Below are positions 1-8,821 of a DNA stretch of 64,000 bases, one piece after another. The position numbers and the translations under genes were made by a program. Location: positions 62,001 to 126,000 of the forward strand of contig JAOASL010000003.1 in the NCBI GenBank assembly GCA_030158675.1, read 5' to 3'. Within the stretch, counting starts at the first letter, position 1. Every line of letters starts with the position of its first letter. Under the pieces are notes generated by a model that was not told where the DNA came from, did no database searches, and was given only the letters and a program-made list of their open reading frames with translations. The DNA comes from Burkholderiaceae bacterium. GTDB lineage: Bacteria; Pseudomonadota; Gammaproteobacteria; Burkholderiales; Burkholderiaceae_D.

Positions 1-1
1 G

Positions 2-421
2 ATCTTCGATTCGAAGGCGGAGAACTCAAGTCAGATGCGTTTCTCCAACCCGGTGCAGTACTGGAATTTCATTTACTGGAACCTGTCGACCTTGCCCGCG
101 GATCGCTTTCGCTCGGCCGGATTGCGTTATGAGAGCGTGCTCGAGAATCCGAAGGAGGAGATCGACCGGGTAGCAGAGACGCTGGGGCTGAAGCCGAACT
201 TGGCGCCGTTCTCTATCCCGGAAGGCAAGCTGGCGCGACTGAATGACCGGCAGCGTTTCGAGCCGCAAAAGGCCGTGACTGATGAAACCTTCAATTCGGT
301 TTTGTATCGCGACAATAGTTACCTGCGCCGCTACTCTGCATCCGATCTGGATTTTCTGCGTGCTGAATTGGACCCGCAGCTGATGGCGCGCTTCAATTAC
401 GAGATCAGCGACGCCAGCTGA
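2..421 (+). CDS. Sulfotransferase-like protein, C-terminal part (5' end outside window)
   Basis: The frame is open from the left edge to a TGA at 419-421, so only the C-terminal ~139 residues are seen. The part after the internal Met at 35 contains RYESVLENP followed by a helix ending in ETLGL. This resembles the segment in PAPS-dependent sulfotransferases where a Tyr-Glu pair precedes a helix near the end of the fold. The P-loop and catalytic region would lie upstream, so the assignment rests on this short motif only. The gene ends tail-to-tail with cysB, the two coding ends overlapping by 17 bp. Placement beside sulfate uptake genes fits a sulfur-related role but does not prove it. Confidence 0.55.
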   Translation: MFDSKAENSSQMRFSNPVQYWNFIYWNLSTLPADRFRSAGLRYESVLENPKEEIDRVAETLGLKPNLAPFSIPEGKLARLNDRQRFEPQKAVTDETFNSVLYRDNSYLRRYSASDLDFLRAELDPQLMARFNYEISDAS

Positions 422-1328
422 CCGCTGCCGATAATTCGTCCAGTGACAGTTTCGGCGCCAGCTGCCGAATGAAGTCGATCGCATACTCGCGCAGGAAAGC
501 GCCGCGCCGCACCGCAACGCGCGTGACGTTCGAGGCGAACAGATGATTCGCGCGAATAGTCTGCAGGCCGGGCGACAGTTGCTCGACGGCCATCGAGGCG
601 ACGATGCCCACGCCCAGTCCCATCGTCACGTATTGCTGGATGACGTCGGAGTCCATTGCCGTCAGCACGACATCGGGCGTCAGCTGACGTAAGTCAAACG
701 CCTCATCGATATGGCTGCGGCCGGTGAAGCCCTGGTCATAGGTGATCAGCGGATGATCGGCCAGGTGTTCCAGGGTCACTTCCTTCAGCGCCAGCAGCGG
801 ATGCCTGTCCGGCACCACGATCGCGTGATGCCATTCATAGCAGGGAAAAGACACCAGTCCGTCGAAGCGCGACAGGCCTTCGGTTGCGATGCCGATGTCG
901 GCCTTGCCCGACAACACCCATTCGGCGATGTGTTCAGGAGCGCTCTGCTGCAGTGCGATCCGCACGTCCGGAAACGCGGAACGGAATTGCTGTACTGCCT
1001 TCGGCAGGACATAACGCGTTTGCGTGTGCGTGGCCGCGATCGACAGCGTGCCGGTGGTTTTGCCCGAATACGTCTCGCCGGCGCGCTGCAGGTTTTCTGC
1101 TTCAAGCAGCAAGCGCTCGACGATATGCAGCACTTCCTTGCCGGGCTCGGTCAGTCCGGTCAGCCGTTTGCCGTTGCGCTCGAAGATATCAATGCCCAGC
1201 TCGTCCTCAAGCTCGCGGATCTGCCGGCTCACGCCCGGCTGCGAGGTGAACAGTGCATGGGCGACTTCGGTCAGGTTGTAGCCGCGTCGCGCTGCCTCGC
1301 GCACGGATTTCAATTGCTGGAAATTCAT
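405..1328 (-). CDS. cysB: CysB-type LysR transcriptional regulator of sulfate assimilation
   Basis: A 307-residue LysR-family protein. The N-terminal winged helix-turn-helix (about residues 18-50) contains YNLTEVAHALFTSQPGVSRQ, a close match to the CysB/Cbl recognition helix. At 98-106 lies AATHTQTRY, which carries the Thr residues (100, 102) that bind sulfate in known CysB proteins. The frame extends 32 codons further upstream, but I chose the Met at 1328 because MNFQQLKSVREA is the family start and the longer frame overlaps cysA. It lies 13 bp downstream of cysA and is probably co-transcribed. CysB usually activates sulfate uptake and reduction genes under sulfur limitation with N-acetylserine as co-inducer; that is family knowledge, not read from this sequence. 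Confidence 0.93.
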   Translation of the reverse strand: MNFQQLKSVREAARRGYNLTEVAHALFTSQPGVSRQIRELEDELGIDIFERNGKRLTGLTEPGKEVLHIVERLLLEAENLQRAGETYSGKTTGTLSIAATHTQTRYVLPKAVQQFRSAFPDVRIALQQSAPEHIAEWVLSGKADIGIATEGLSRFDGLVSFPCYEWHHAIVVPDRHPLLALKEVTLEHLADHPLITYDQGFTGRSHIDEAFDLRQLTPDVVLTAMDSDVIQQYVTMGLGVGIVASMAVEQLSPGLQTIRANHLFASNVTRVAVRRGAFLREYAIDFIRQLAPKLSLDELSAAVSWRR

Positions 1329-1341
1329 CGTGTTCTTTCGC

Positions 1342-2409
1342 TCAGACGGCGTCGTCGAGGAATACGCGCACGCGCTTCGGCCGGACGCGCACGGTGGCGC
1401 CCGCCTGCAGTTGCAATTGCGCATAGTGCTCGGCCGGCAGGACCGCTTCGATCAGGCTGCCGTCGTCGAGGCGCTCAAGTTCCAGTTGTGCGAGCGGGCC
1501 GATCGCATGCGCGCGCCGTAGTTGCGCGACGATGCCGTCACCGTCCTGCGTGAACGGAACGACATCCAGCTCATGCGGACGCACATAGCCGACGCCGGTG
1601 GCGTCACGCGCATGGCTGTGGTCGGGCGCGGCCAGTGTCGTGCCGCCGGCGGCCAGCACACCTTCATGCACGCGGCCGTGGAACAGGTTGACGTTACCGA
1701 GGAAACCATAGACGAACGGCGTGGCAGGATGGTTGTACACATCGTCGGGCGCACCAGTCTGCTCGACCTTGCCGCGGTTCATCAGCACCACGCGGTCCGC
1801 GACCTCGAGCGCTTCTTCCTGGTCATGCGTGACGAAGATGCTGGTCACGTGCAGCTCGTCATGCAGCCGGCGCAGCCAGCGCCGCAGTTCCTTGCGCACT
1901 TTTGCATCGAGTGCGCCGAAAGGCTCGTCGAGCAGCAGTACGCGCGGCTCCACTGCCAGTGCGCGCGCCAGTGCGATCCGCTGTCGCTGTCCGCCAGACA
2001 GCTGCGAAGGATAGCGGTCGGCCAGCCAGTCGAGCTGAACCAGCGACAGTAATTGCATCACTTTCTCGTGAATCTGCTTTTCGCTCGGGCGCTGCTGGCG
2101 CGGCTTTACGCGCAGGCCGAACGCAATGTTGTCGAAGACGCTCATGTGCCGGAACAGCGCATAGTGCTGGAACACGAAGCCGACCTGGCGCTCGCGCACA
2201 TGGCGCTGCGACGCATCTTCGCCGTCGAGGATCACCTGGCCCTGGTCGGGTTGCTCGAGACCTGCGATCACGCGCAGCAGGGTGGTCTTGCCGCAGCCGG
2301 ACGGTCCCAGCAGCGCGGTCAGCTCGCCGGTCGGGAAATCCAGCGACACATTGTCCAGCGCGACGAAGTCGCCGAAACGTTTACCGATGTTCCGTACTTC
2401 GATACTCAT
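1342..2409 (-). CDS. cysA: Sulfate/thiosulfate ABC transporter ATP-binding subunit
   Basis: A 355-residue ABC ATPase that powers sulfate/thiosulfate import through CysT and CysW. Walker A GPSGCGKT is at residues 35-42, the signature LSGGQRQ at 137-143 and Walker B LLLDEP at 158-163, followed by the switch HDQEEA. The C-terminal ~110 residues form the regulatory TOBE-like extension usual in CysA. The Met at 2409 gives the family N-terminus [12 protein letters not shown] and a 4-bp ATGA overlap with the cysW stop, which supports translational coupling. The 15-residue upstream extension of the frame is rejected. Neighbours: cysW before it, cysB 13 bp after it. Confidence 0.96.
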   Translation of the reverse strand: MSIEVRNIGKRFGDFVALDNVSLDFPTGELTALLGPSGCGKTTLLRVIAGLEQPDQGQVILDGEDASQRHVRERQVGFVFQHYALFRHMSVFDNIAFGLRVKPRQQRPSEKQIHEKVMQLLSLVQLDWLADRYPSQLSGGQRQRIALARALAVEPRVLLLDEPFGALDAKVRKELRRWLRRLHDELHVTSIFVTHDQEEALEVADRVVLMNRGKVEQTGAPDDVYNHPATPFVYGFLGNVNLFHGRVHEGVLAAGGTTLAAPDHSHARDATGVGYVRPHELDVVPFTQDGDGIVAQLRRAHAIGPLAQLELERLDDGSLIEAVLPAEHYAQLQLQAGATVRVRPKRVRVFLDDAV

Positions 2410-3335
2410 GATTCTTCTCCGATAGCGTGGGCGGTCTGACGATGGACGCGCCATTCAATAAAGGACTTCAGTGCCAGCGTCACCAGCGCGAGCAGCGCCA
2501 GCAGCGAGGCCACTGCGAATGCGGCCGCGAAGTTGTATTCGTTGTAAAGAATCTCGACTTGCAGCGGCATCGTGTTGGTCTCGCCGCGGATATGGCCGGA
2601 CACAACCGACACAGCGCCGAACTCGCCCATGGCGCGCGCGTTGCACAGGATCACGCCGTACAGTAGGCCCCAGCGGATATTCGGCAGCGTCACATGCCAG
2701 AAGATGCGCCAGCCGGACGCGCCCAGCACCATGGCCGCTTCTTCTTCGTCATTGCCCTGTGACTGCATCAGCGGTATCAGCTCGCGCGCGACGAAGGGGA
2801 AAGTCACGAAGACAGTCGCCAGCACGATGCCGGGCACGGCGAACAGGATCTGTATGTCATGTTCCATCAGCCATGCGCCGAACCAGCCGTGCGCGCCGAA
2901 CAGCAGCACATAGATCAGGCCCGAAATCACCGGCGACACCGAGAACGGCAAGTCGATCAGCGTCAGCAGCAGGCTCTTGCCACGGAACTCGAATTTCGCG
3001 ATGGCCCACGAGGCGGCGACACCGAACACCAGATTGGCCGGCACGGCAATCACGGCCACGGTCAGCGTCAGTTTGATGGCCTGCCATGCATCGTCTTCGG
3101 TGATGGCAATCAGATAGGCATCCCAGCCCTTTTTCAGTGCCTCGGTAAAGACTACTGCCAGCGGCACCAGCAGGAACAGGAAGGCAAAGCCCAGGGCCGC
3201 GGCGATCAGCAGCGCGCGCACCCATGCCGGTTCGGAGGTCGCGGCAGGCACATACGGAGGCTCGATGCGCGACTCAGTGCGCGAATCAGCGTGTGTTGCC
3301 GGCGCTTGAGCGAGGGTTGATCCGGTGACGCTCAT
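2406..3335 (-). CDS. cysW: Sulfate ABC transporter permease CysW
   Basis: A 309-residue inner-membrane permease with about six membrane helices after a ~45-residue polar N-terminal tail. It contains the EAA loop ([22 protein letters not shown]), where the ATPase docks, and the CysW-like segment [15 protein letters not shown]. It pairs with CysT to form the sulfate channel. The start at 3335 is preceded by GGAGG, 7 bases upstream, and overlaps the cysT stop by 4 bp (ATGA). The longer frame to 3368 runs into cysT and was not chosen. The end overlaps the cysA start by 4 bp in the same way, so cysT-cysW-cysA are tightly coupled. Confidence 0.95.
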   Translation of the reverse strand: MSVTGSTLAQAPATHADSRTESRIEPPYVPAATSEPAWVRALLIAAALGFAFLFLLVPLAVVFTEALKKGWDAYLIAITEDDAWQAIKLTLTVAVIAVPANLVFGVAASWAIAKFEFRGKSLLLTLIDLPFSVSPVISGLIYVLLFGAHGWFGAWLMEHDIQILFAVPGIVLATVFVTFPFVARELIPLMQSQGNDEEEAAMVLGASGWRIFWHVTLPNIRWGLLYGVILCNARAMGEFGAVSVVSGHIRGETNTMPLQVEILYNEYNFAAAFAVASLLALLALVTLALKSFIEWRVHRQTAHAIGEES

Positions 3336-4195
3336 TTCGCCTCCTTGCTGCCGCGCTTGCGCATCCACGCCTGCAGCAGGTTGATTGCGAACAGCATCAT
3401 AAAGGATGCCGACAGCATCACGACAGCGATGGCAGTAGCGCCGGCATAGTCGTATTGCTCCAGCTTGGTGATGATCAGCAACGGCGTGATCTCCGACACC
3501 ATTGGCATATTGCCGGCGATGAAAATCACCGAACCGTATTCACCGAGCGCGCGGGCAAAGGCAAGCGCGAAGCCGGTCAGCACGGCCGGCAGGATGGTCG
3601 GCAGGATCACATAGCCTATCGTCTGCAAGCGGCTGGCCCCGAGGCTGGCGGCGGCTTCCTCCAGTTCACGTTCGGCTTCTTCCAGCACCGGCTGCACGGT
3701 GCGCACCACGAAGGGCAGGCCGATGAACACCAGCGCGATCGTCACGCCGACGGGCGTGAACGCGATCTTCATTCCATAGGGCTCCAGGAACTGGCCGATC
3801 CATCCCTTGCCGGAGTACAGCGCAGTCAGCGCGATGCCGGCCACGGCAGTCGGCAATGCGAACGGCAGGTCGATGAAGGCATCCAGCAAGCGCCTGAACG
3901 GGAAGTCGTAGCGCACCAGCACCCACGCGAGCAGCGTGCCGAATACCGCATTGACGGCGGCGGCGACCAGCGCCGCGCCGAAACTCAGCCGATATGACGC
4001 GACTACGCGGGGCGAACTGACGGTGGACCAGAACGCGTCCCAGCTCATTGCCAGTGTGTTGATGATCAGCGCAGACAGCGGAATCAGCACGACCAGCGAC
4101 AGGTAGAACAGCGTGAAACCCAGCGACAGTTTAAATCCAGGCAAGACGCGCCCGCTGCGGCGCGCTGCTGGAAGGATAAAGGTGGCGGCACTCAT
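3332..4195 (-). CDS. cysT: Sulfate ABC transporter permease CysT (CysU)
   Basis: A 287-residue permease with about six transmembrane helices, of normal length for CysT. The EAA loop ([14 protein letters not shown]) and the following [18 protein letters not shown] are hallmarks of CysT/CysU proteins. It forms the heterodimeric sulfate channel with CysW. It starts the coupled cysT-cysW-cysA-cysB run. Upstream, a hairpin and a possible operator separate it from the porin gene, so it may have its own promoter as well as read-through from sbp. Confidence 0.95.
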   Translation of the reverse strand: MSAATFILPAARRSGRVLPGFKLSLGFTLFYLSLVVLIPLSALIINTLAMSWDAFWSTVSSPRVVASYRLSFGAALVAAAVNAVFGTLLAWVLVRYDFPFRRLLDAFIDLPFALPTAVAGIALTALYSGKGWIGQFLEPYGMKIAFTPVGVTIALVFIGLPFVVRTVQPVLEEAERELEEAAASLGASRLQTIGYVILPTILPAVLTGFALAFARALGEYGSVIFIAGNMPMVSEITPLLIITKLEQYDYAGATAIAVVMLSASFMMLFAINLLQAWMRKRGSKEAK

Positions 4196-4256
4196 GGAAG
4201 GTTTATTACTTTTTCAGCTAAAGATGCCTGATTATTGTTGGATGGCGTTATTAAGA

Positions 4257-4270
4257 GAACGAATTTTTCG
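4257..4270. promoter_or_regulatory. Possible operator upstream of cysT (CGAA-N3-TTCG)
   Basis: The 14 bases GAACGAATTTTTCG contain the inverted repeat CGAA/TTCG. They lie about 60 bp upstream of the cysT start in an AT-rich stretch. Nearly the same string, with a 4-base spacer, occurs upstream of sbp at 6869-6883. Two copies in front of two sulfate-uptake genes suggest a shared regulator site, perhaps CysB. This is inference; CysB sites are poorly conserved. Confidence 0.35.
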
Positions 4271-4302
4271 GCATTTCCATAGACGGATTCCAAATAAGGC
4301 GA

Positions 4303-4328
4303 CGGCTGCCGGCATCAGCGGGCAGCCG
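4303..4328 (-). terminator. Hairpin between porin and cysT
   Basis: CGGCTGCC at 4303-4310 pairs perfectly with GGCAGCCG at 4321-4328 across a 10-base loop, 20 bp after the porin stop. On the minus strand it is followed by TCGCCTTATTTGG, which is only weakly T-rich. It may attenuate read-through from the porin into cysT rather than terminate fully. Confidence 0.45.
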
Positions 4329-4348
4329 TGTTTTCAGGGAAATGCTTG

Positions 4349-5737
4349 TCAGAATGCCAGCTGATAGCGTGCGACCAGAAAGTCCTCGGTCTTTCCATTC
4401 AGCGTGCCACCATCAAGCTTGGTGCGCTCGTAATTCACCGCAAATCTCGCGCTTTCATTCAGATACCAGTTGACGCCGACTGCGGCGGATTTCGCCCGCA
4501 GCGCATAGTTCGCTCCGCGGAAGCTGGCCGGCAGAGCCTCATCGATACGGTTTTCCTGGTAACGCGCGACGAGCTCAAATGCGCCCCAGCCGCCTTCTTC
4601 ACCCTGCCGGAACGGGCTGTACGGCTTGATGCCCTTGAAGGATGCGTCCTCACCGGTCAACAGCCATGACGCGGCCAGCTGCCAGGCGCTGTTCTTCGCG
4701 GTGATCCGTGCCGACGCCGAGTTGATCAGGTCTTGGGATACCTCCGCATATTCGGCGATCAGGCCGAGCGGGCCGCGATAGAAATGGGCCTGCGGCGACC
4801 AGCGCTCACGCTTGCCGTTCGATGCGACGCGGTTGGCATAGGTGAAGAAATTGTTCGCCTGTCCCGGCGACTTGTAGCCGGGCACACCGACGGCTGCGCC
4901 GCTGGCCGGGGAAGAAAGATGAGAGTCGCCCGTCGTGGCGGCGATACCGAAGCCCAGTCCCTGCAGTACGCTGTCGGTGCCGACGAACGGTGTGGCAAAC
5001 AGGCGGGCCGTGAATTCCTTCTGCGAATTCGTGTCCTGCGCCGTGGTGTTCTCGCCGCCATCGGTGACGCCGTTGAACGCGCCGACCGCGTAACTGAGCT
5101 TCTTGTCGAACAGGTCGCCAAAGACCGACACGCCAAGGTCACGGTTCGGCAGCAGGTTGTTGCTGACATAGCTGCGCTCGATGAACTTGAGGTCGGCGCC
5201 GCTCTGCAGGCGTTCGAGACCGACGAAGGGCTTGAACTTGCCTAGCCGGACCTGGAAGCGCGGATCCAGCTTCACGTCGAGATAGGCGTCGACGATGCTC
5301 GATTTGTTTTCGCCAAATTCCGGCGTGAAGCGAAAGCCGTATTTTCCGAACAGCGTGCCTTCAAAGGTCGGCCGGATGCGGCGCGCCGTGAAGCCGTCGA
5401 CTGCATTCGGGAACGCGTCGCCACCGAAGTCGCGGTAGTCCAGTTGCACCAGGCCGCGCAGCTTGTATTCGAACTGTCCGTCCGCCGACTTCAGGCCGAA
5501 GCCTTTGTCACTGGCAGTCAGCAGCGGCGTGGATTTTTGCTTCGCTGCGGCGTCCTCGGTCGTGATTTCCTGCTTGCGGCTAAGTACGCGCAGTTGCTGG
5601 TCGAGTTCATCGATCCTGGTCTTCAGCCGGTCGATCTCGGTGGTCGTGTCGGCGTGTGCCGGGAAGGTTGCAGCGACGGTGATGGCAATGAGCAGGCGTG
5701 AGAAGGGCCTGCCCAGAGCTTTCGGCTCCGGGTTCAT
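4349..5737 (-). CDS. OprP/OprO-family anion-selective outer-membrane porin
   Basis: A 462-residue outer-membrane porin. Residues 1-29 form a signal peptide ending PAHA. They are followed by a short coiled coil (about 30-55, TEIDRLKTRIDELDQQL), as in trimeric phosphate-type porins. The body alternates short beta-strand-like stretches and ends with the terminal Phe of outer-membrane barrels (YQLAF). Segments such as RRIRPTFEGTLFGKYGFRFTPEF and VRLGKFKPFVGLERLQSG match the OprP/OprO family (phosphate and pyrophosphate porins). Its position between sbp and cysT suggests that this copy passes sulfate or sulfonate rather than phosphate. That substrate is inferred from context only. Confidence 0.88.
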   Translation of the reverse strand: MNPEPKALGRPFSRLLIAITVAATFPAHADTTTEIDRLKTRIDELDQQLRVLSRKQEITTEDAAAKQKSTPLLTASDKGFGLKSADGQFEYKLRGLVQLDYRDFGGDAFPNAVDGFTARRIRPTFEGTLFGKYGFRFTPEFGENKSSIVDAYLDVKLDPRFQVRLGKFKPFVGLERLQSGADLKFIERSYVSNNLLPNRDLGVSVFGDLFDKKLSYAVGAFNGVTDGGENTTAQDTNSQKEFTARLFATPFVGTDSVLQGLGFGIAATTGDSHLSSPASGAAVGVPGYKSPGQANNFFTYANRVASNGKRERWSPQAHFYRGPLGLIAEYAEVSQDLINSASARITAKNSAWQLAASWLLTGEDASFKGIKPYSPFRQGEEGGWGAFELVARYQENRIDEALPASFRGANYALRAKSAAVGVNWYLNESARFAVNYERTKLDGGTLNGKTEDFLVARYQLAF

Positions 5738-5769
5738 GTGATTTCCTTTTGTTTTGGGTGGTTTTTACA

Positions 5770-5792
5770 CACGCCGGCTCTGGACCGGCGTG
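5770..5792 (-). other. Intergenic hairpin between sbp and porin
   Basis: CACGCCGG at 5770-5777 pairs with CCGGCGTG at 5785-5792 (8 bp, 7-base loop), 13 bp after the sbp stop. On the minus strand it is followed by TGTAAAAAC, with no T-run. It is therefore more likely an mRNA-stabilising or attenuating structure than a simple terminator, which would let sbp be expressed above the porin. Confidence 0.4.
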
Positions 5793-5805
5793 CGAGGAGG
5801 GAGAT

Positions 5806-6807
5806 TTATTTGACTTGATAGATCTGGTCGAAGATGCCGCCGTCGGCGAAGTGCGCTTTCTGTGCTTTCGTCCACCCGCCGGCTACTTCGTCAATGCTCA
5901 GCAGTTTCAGTTTCGGGAACTGTGCATCGTATTTTTTCGCGACCTTTTCATTGGTCGGACGGTAGTAGTTCTGCGCCGCGATTTCCTGTCCCGGTTCCGA
6001 GTACAGGAAGGTCAGATAGGCTTCGGCCACCTTGCGTGTGCCGCGACGGTCGACGACTTTGTCGACCACGGCGACGGGCGGTTCAGCCAGCACACTGAGC
6101 GACGGCGTGACGATCTCGACCTTGCCGGGGCCGAGTTCCTTGATAGCCAGCAGTGCCTCGTTCTCCCAGGTGATCAGCACGTCGCCGATGCCGCGTTCGA
6201 CGAACGTGGTGGTGGCGCCGCGCGCGCCGGAATCCAGCACGGGCACGTTCTTGTAGATCTTGCCGAGAAATTCCTGCGCGCTCTTGTCGTTGCCGCCCGG
6301 CTGGCGCAGTGCATAGCCCCAGGCGGCCAGATGATTCCAGCGCGCGCCACCGGAGGTCTTCGGATTGGGCGTGATCACCGATACGCCGGCTTTGGTGAGA
6401 TCGTTCCAGTCTTTGATACCTTTCGGATTCCCTTTGCGGACCAGGAAGACGATGGTCGACGTGTAAGGCGCGCTATTGTTCGGCAGGCGCTTTTGCCAGT
6501 CCTTCGCGATCTGGCCGCGCTGCGCGATCTCGTCAATGTCGTAGGCCAGCGCCAGCGTGACAACATCGGCCGCCAGTCCGTCGATCACGGCGCGCGCCTG
6601 CTTGCCCGAGCCGCCATGCGATTGCCTGACCTTCAGGCTGTCGCCCGATTTGGCCTTCCAGTGGTCGGCGAATGCCTTGTTGAAGTCCTGGTACAGCTCG
6701 CGGGTCGGATCGTAGGATACGTTCAGCAGCGATAAGTCGGCGGCACGGGCCGGCTGCAGCGCAGCGGCAAGCAGCAGCAGGGCGGTGGCAAGTTTTTTCG
6801 AAAGCAT
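5806..6807 (-). CDS. sbp: Periplasmic sulfate-binding protein
   Basis: A 333-residue periplasmic solute-binding protein with a signal peptide (residues 1-22, ending PARA) followed by [19 protein letters not shown], the Sbp/CysP N-terminus. [23 protein letters not shown] and [20 protein letters not shown] are family motifs that contribute main-chain and side-chain contacts to the sulfate dianion. It delivers sulfate to CysTW. It is the first gene of the minus-strand sulfate cluster and is divergent from the acyl-CoA synthetase; the 269-bp intergenic region holds a dyad element (6869-6899). Confidence 0.95.
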   Translation of the reverse strand: MLSKKLATALLLLAAALQPARAADLSLLNVSYDPTRELYQDFNKAFADHWKAKSGDSLKVRQSHGGSGKQARAVIDGLAADVVTLALAYDIDEIAQRGQIAKDWQKRLPNNSAPYTSTIVFLVRKGNPKGIKDWNDLTKAGVSVITPNPKTSGGARWNHLAAWGYALRQPGGNDKSAQEFLGKIYKNVPVLDSGARGATTTFVERGIGDVLITWENEALLAIKELGPGKVEIVTPSLSVLAEPPVAVVDKVVDRRGTRKVAEAYLTFLYSEPGQEIAAQNYYRPTNEKVAKKYDAQFPKLKLLSIDEVAGGWTKAQKAHFADGGIFDQIYQVK

Positions 6808-6868
6808 GGATACACTCCGGTGAGGTCAATGAAAGTGAGCAGAGCTTAGGGGCGGCCTCATTGAAGTG

Positions 6869-6899
6869 GAACGAATATGTTCGTAGTTCTAAATACGAA
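6869..6899. promoter_or_regulatory. Dyad element upstream of sbp
   Basis: Two overlapping inverted repeats lie 62-92 bp upstream of the sbp start: CGAA-TATG-TTCG (6872-6883) and TTCGTA-N8-TACGAA (6880-6899). They sit in an AT-rich island within GC-rich flanks. The left half (GAACGAAT then TTCG) recurs upstream of cysT at 4257-4270. This is a plausible operator for CysB or another regulator; no factor can be named from sequence alone. Confidence 0.42.
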
Positions 6900-7076
6900 T
6901 TCCGGATAAGGCTTGCGTAGCGAGCCTGGCCAGCAGCGTTTTGTCAGAGGCACTTCGCGATGTACCGCGATTGAAGAAAGCTCAGGGCGAGGAGATAAAA
7001 TCAAAACTTTTGGCTTGCAATACCGACTTCCCGCCGGATTTTCGCCAGGCTCGGGGAGCGGGCAACGGAGAAATTC

Positions 7077-8714
7077 ATGACTGATTTCAGTACGGGCCTT
7101 GAGCGCCGTGAAGTGAACTACGTGCCGCTGACGCCTATCGATTTCATCGCGCGTGCGTCGGATGTGTATGGCGACCGGCTCGCGATTATCCATGGCGCGC
7201 TGCGTCGCAACTGGCGCGACACATATGCGCGTACGCGCCGGCTTGGCAGCGCACTGGCGAAGCTCGGCATCGGCAAGAACGATACTGTCGCCGTGCTGCT
7301 GCCGAATACCCCGGAAATGGTCGAGTGCCACTTCGGCGTGCCGATGGCCGGCGCCGTGCTGAACACGATGAATACGCGGCTGGACCAGGCAACGCTGTTG
7401 TACATGCTGCGCCATGGCGAAGCCAGGGTACTGATCGCTGATACCGAATATCTGCAATTGGTCGAAGGTCTGCGGCATGTGTTGCCCGACCTGATCCTGA
7501 TCGGCGTACAGGACAAGCAAGCCGGTATGCCGGACGTGCCGGCAGGCTGGGCCGACTATGAAGCGTTGCTCGCTGACGGCGATCCTGAATTCGCCTGGCA
7601 GCCACCGGCTGACGAATGGGATGCGATCGCGCTGAACTACACGTCCGGCACCACCGGCGATCCGAAGGGGGTCGTATATCACCATCGCGGCGCGGCCCTC
7701 AATGCGATTTCCAACATCCTCGAATGGGACATGCCGAAGCACGCGGTCTACCTGTGGACCTTGCCCATGTTTCATTGCAATGGCTGGTGCTTCCCCTGGA
7801 CGCTGGCGGCGCGCGCCGGGGTGAATGTCTGTTTGCGCAAATTCGATCCGCAGCAGGTGCTCGAACTGATTGCCAAGGAAAAGATCACGCACTACTGCGG
7901 TGCGCCGATCGTGCAGAGCGCGCTGGCGAATGCCCCGGCCGAGTGGCGACAGGGTATCCGGCACACAGTGTCGACCATGGTCGCCGCAGCGCCCCCGTCA
8001 TCCGCAATGCTGGCGCAGATGGCCGAGATGGGTTTCGAGATCACGCATGTGTATGGGCTGACGGAGGTTTACGGTCCGGCTACCGTCTGCGCGAAACAGG
8101 AGGACTGGGCATCGCTCGATCCGGGCGCGCAGGCGCAGCTGAATGCGCGGCAGGGTGTGCGCTATCACCTGCAGAAAGGTGTGACCGTGATGAATCCTGA
8201 AACGATGCAACCGGCGCCTGCCGATGGCGAGACGCTCGGCGAGGTCATGTTCCGCGGCAACATCTGCATGAAGGGCTATCTGAAGAATCCGCGTGCGACC
8301 GAAGCAGCATTCCGGGGTGAATGGTTCCATACCGGCGACCTTGCTGTCATTAATCCGGACGGCTATCTGCGCATCAAGGATCGCAGCAAGGACATCATCA
8401 TCTCCGGCGGGGAAAATATCTCGAGCATTGAGGTCGAGGACGCGTTGTACCAGCACCCGGCGGTGGTGGCAGCCGCCGTGGTGGCGGCGCCGGATTCCAA
8501 GTGGGGCGAAGTGCCGTGCGCATTCGTCGAAATTCGCAAGGGTGCTGAGTTGACGAAGGACGATGTCATCGCGCACTGCCGTAAGCTGCTGGCCGGCTTC
8601 AAGGTACCGAAGATCGTCGTGTTCAAGGAGTTGCCGAAGACGTCGACCGGCAAGATACAGAAATTCATGCTGCGTGAAGAGGCCGGGTCGGTGAAGGCAA
8701 TCACTCAGGGCTGA
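7077..8714 (+). CDS. Acyl-CoA synthetase (AMP-forming), medium-chain/AlkK-like
   Basis: A 545-residue member of the adenylate-forming enzyme superfamily, which activates a carboxylic acid to acyl-AMP and then acyl-CoA. The AMP-binding P-loop-like motif YTSGTTGDPKG is at residues 188-198. Further on are YGLTEVYGPA, the hinge region GEWFHTGDLAV, IKDRSKDIIISGGENISS and the catalytic Lys region KTSTGKIQK near the C-terminus. TLPMFHCNGWCFPWTLAARAG is typical of the AlkK/acyl-activating-enzyme subgroup, which includes fatty acyl and methylmercaptopropionyl-CoA ligases. GGAG precedes the start. It is monocistronic and divergent from sbp. The exact substrate is unknown. Confidence 0.88.
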   Translation: MTDFSTGLERREVNYVPLTPIDFIARASDVYGDRLAIIHGALRRNWRDTYARTRRLGSALAKLGIGKNDTVAVLLPNTPEMVECHFGVPMAGAVLNTMNTRLDQATLLYMLRHGEARVLIADTEYLQLVEGLRHVLPDLILIGVQDKQAGMPDVPAGWADYEALLADGDPEFAWQPPADEWDAIALNYTSGTTGDPKGVVYHHRGAALNAISNILEWDMPKHAVYLWTLPMFHCNGWCFPWTLAARAGVNVCLRKFDPQQVLELIAKEKITHYCGAPIVQSALANAPAEWRQGIRHTVSTMVAAAPPSSAMLAQMAEMGFEITHVYGLTEVYGPATVCAKQEDWASLDPGAQAQLNARQGVRYHLQKGVTVMNPETMQPAPADGETLGEVMFRGNICMKGYLKNPRATEAAFRGEWFHTGDLAVINPDGYLRIKDRSKDIIISGGENISSIEVEDALYQHPAVVAAAVVAAPDSKWGEVPCAFVEIRKGAELTKDDVIAHCRKLLAGFKVPKIVVFKELPKTSTGKIQKFMLREEAGSVKAITQG

Positions 8715-8821
8715 ACCCTGCGATCGGCGGGGTCGAATTTTAGTGGCCGTCGGACCCAACCAAGGGAACCGTCTGCAAGAGTGGGGAACCCACGCAGGTT
8801 ATCGTTGAGCGGAGTGCCCCC

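Noticed and set aside
6858-7964. Minus-strand frame of 368 codons over the sbp/acyl-CoA synthetase region
   Set aside because: It runs opposite the acyl-CoA synthetase with Arg/His/Gln-rich composition typical of antisense reading; no family motif.
8765-8796. hrp-box-like pair GGAACC and CCACGCA before the 8822 gene
   Set aside because: The spacer is 19 bp, not the 15-17 bp required by HrpL-type promoters, and the paralogues at 47-49 kb have no such box. Not enough to claim type III control.
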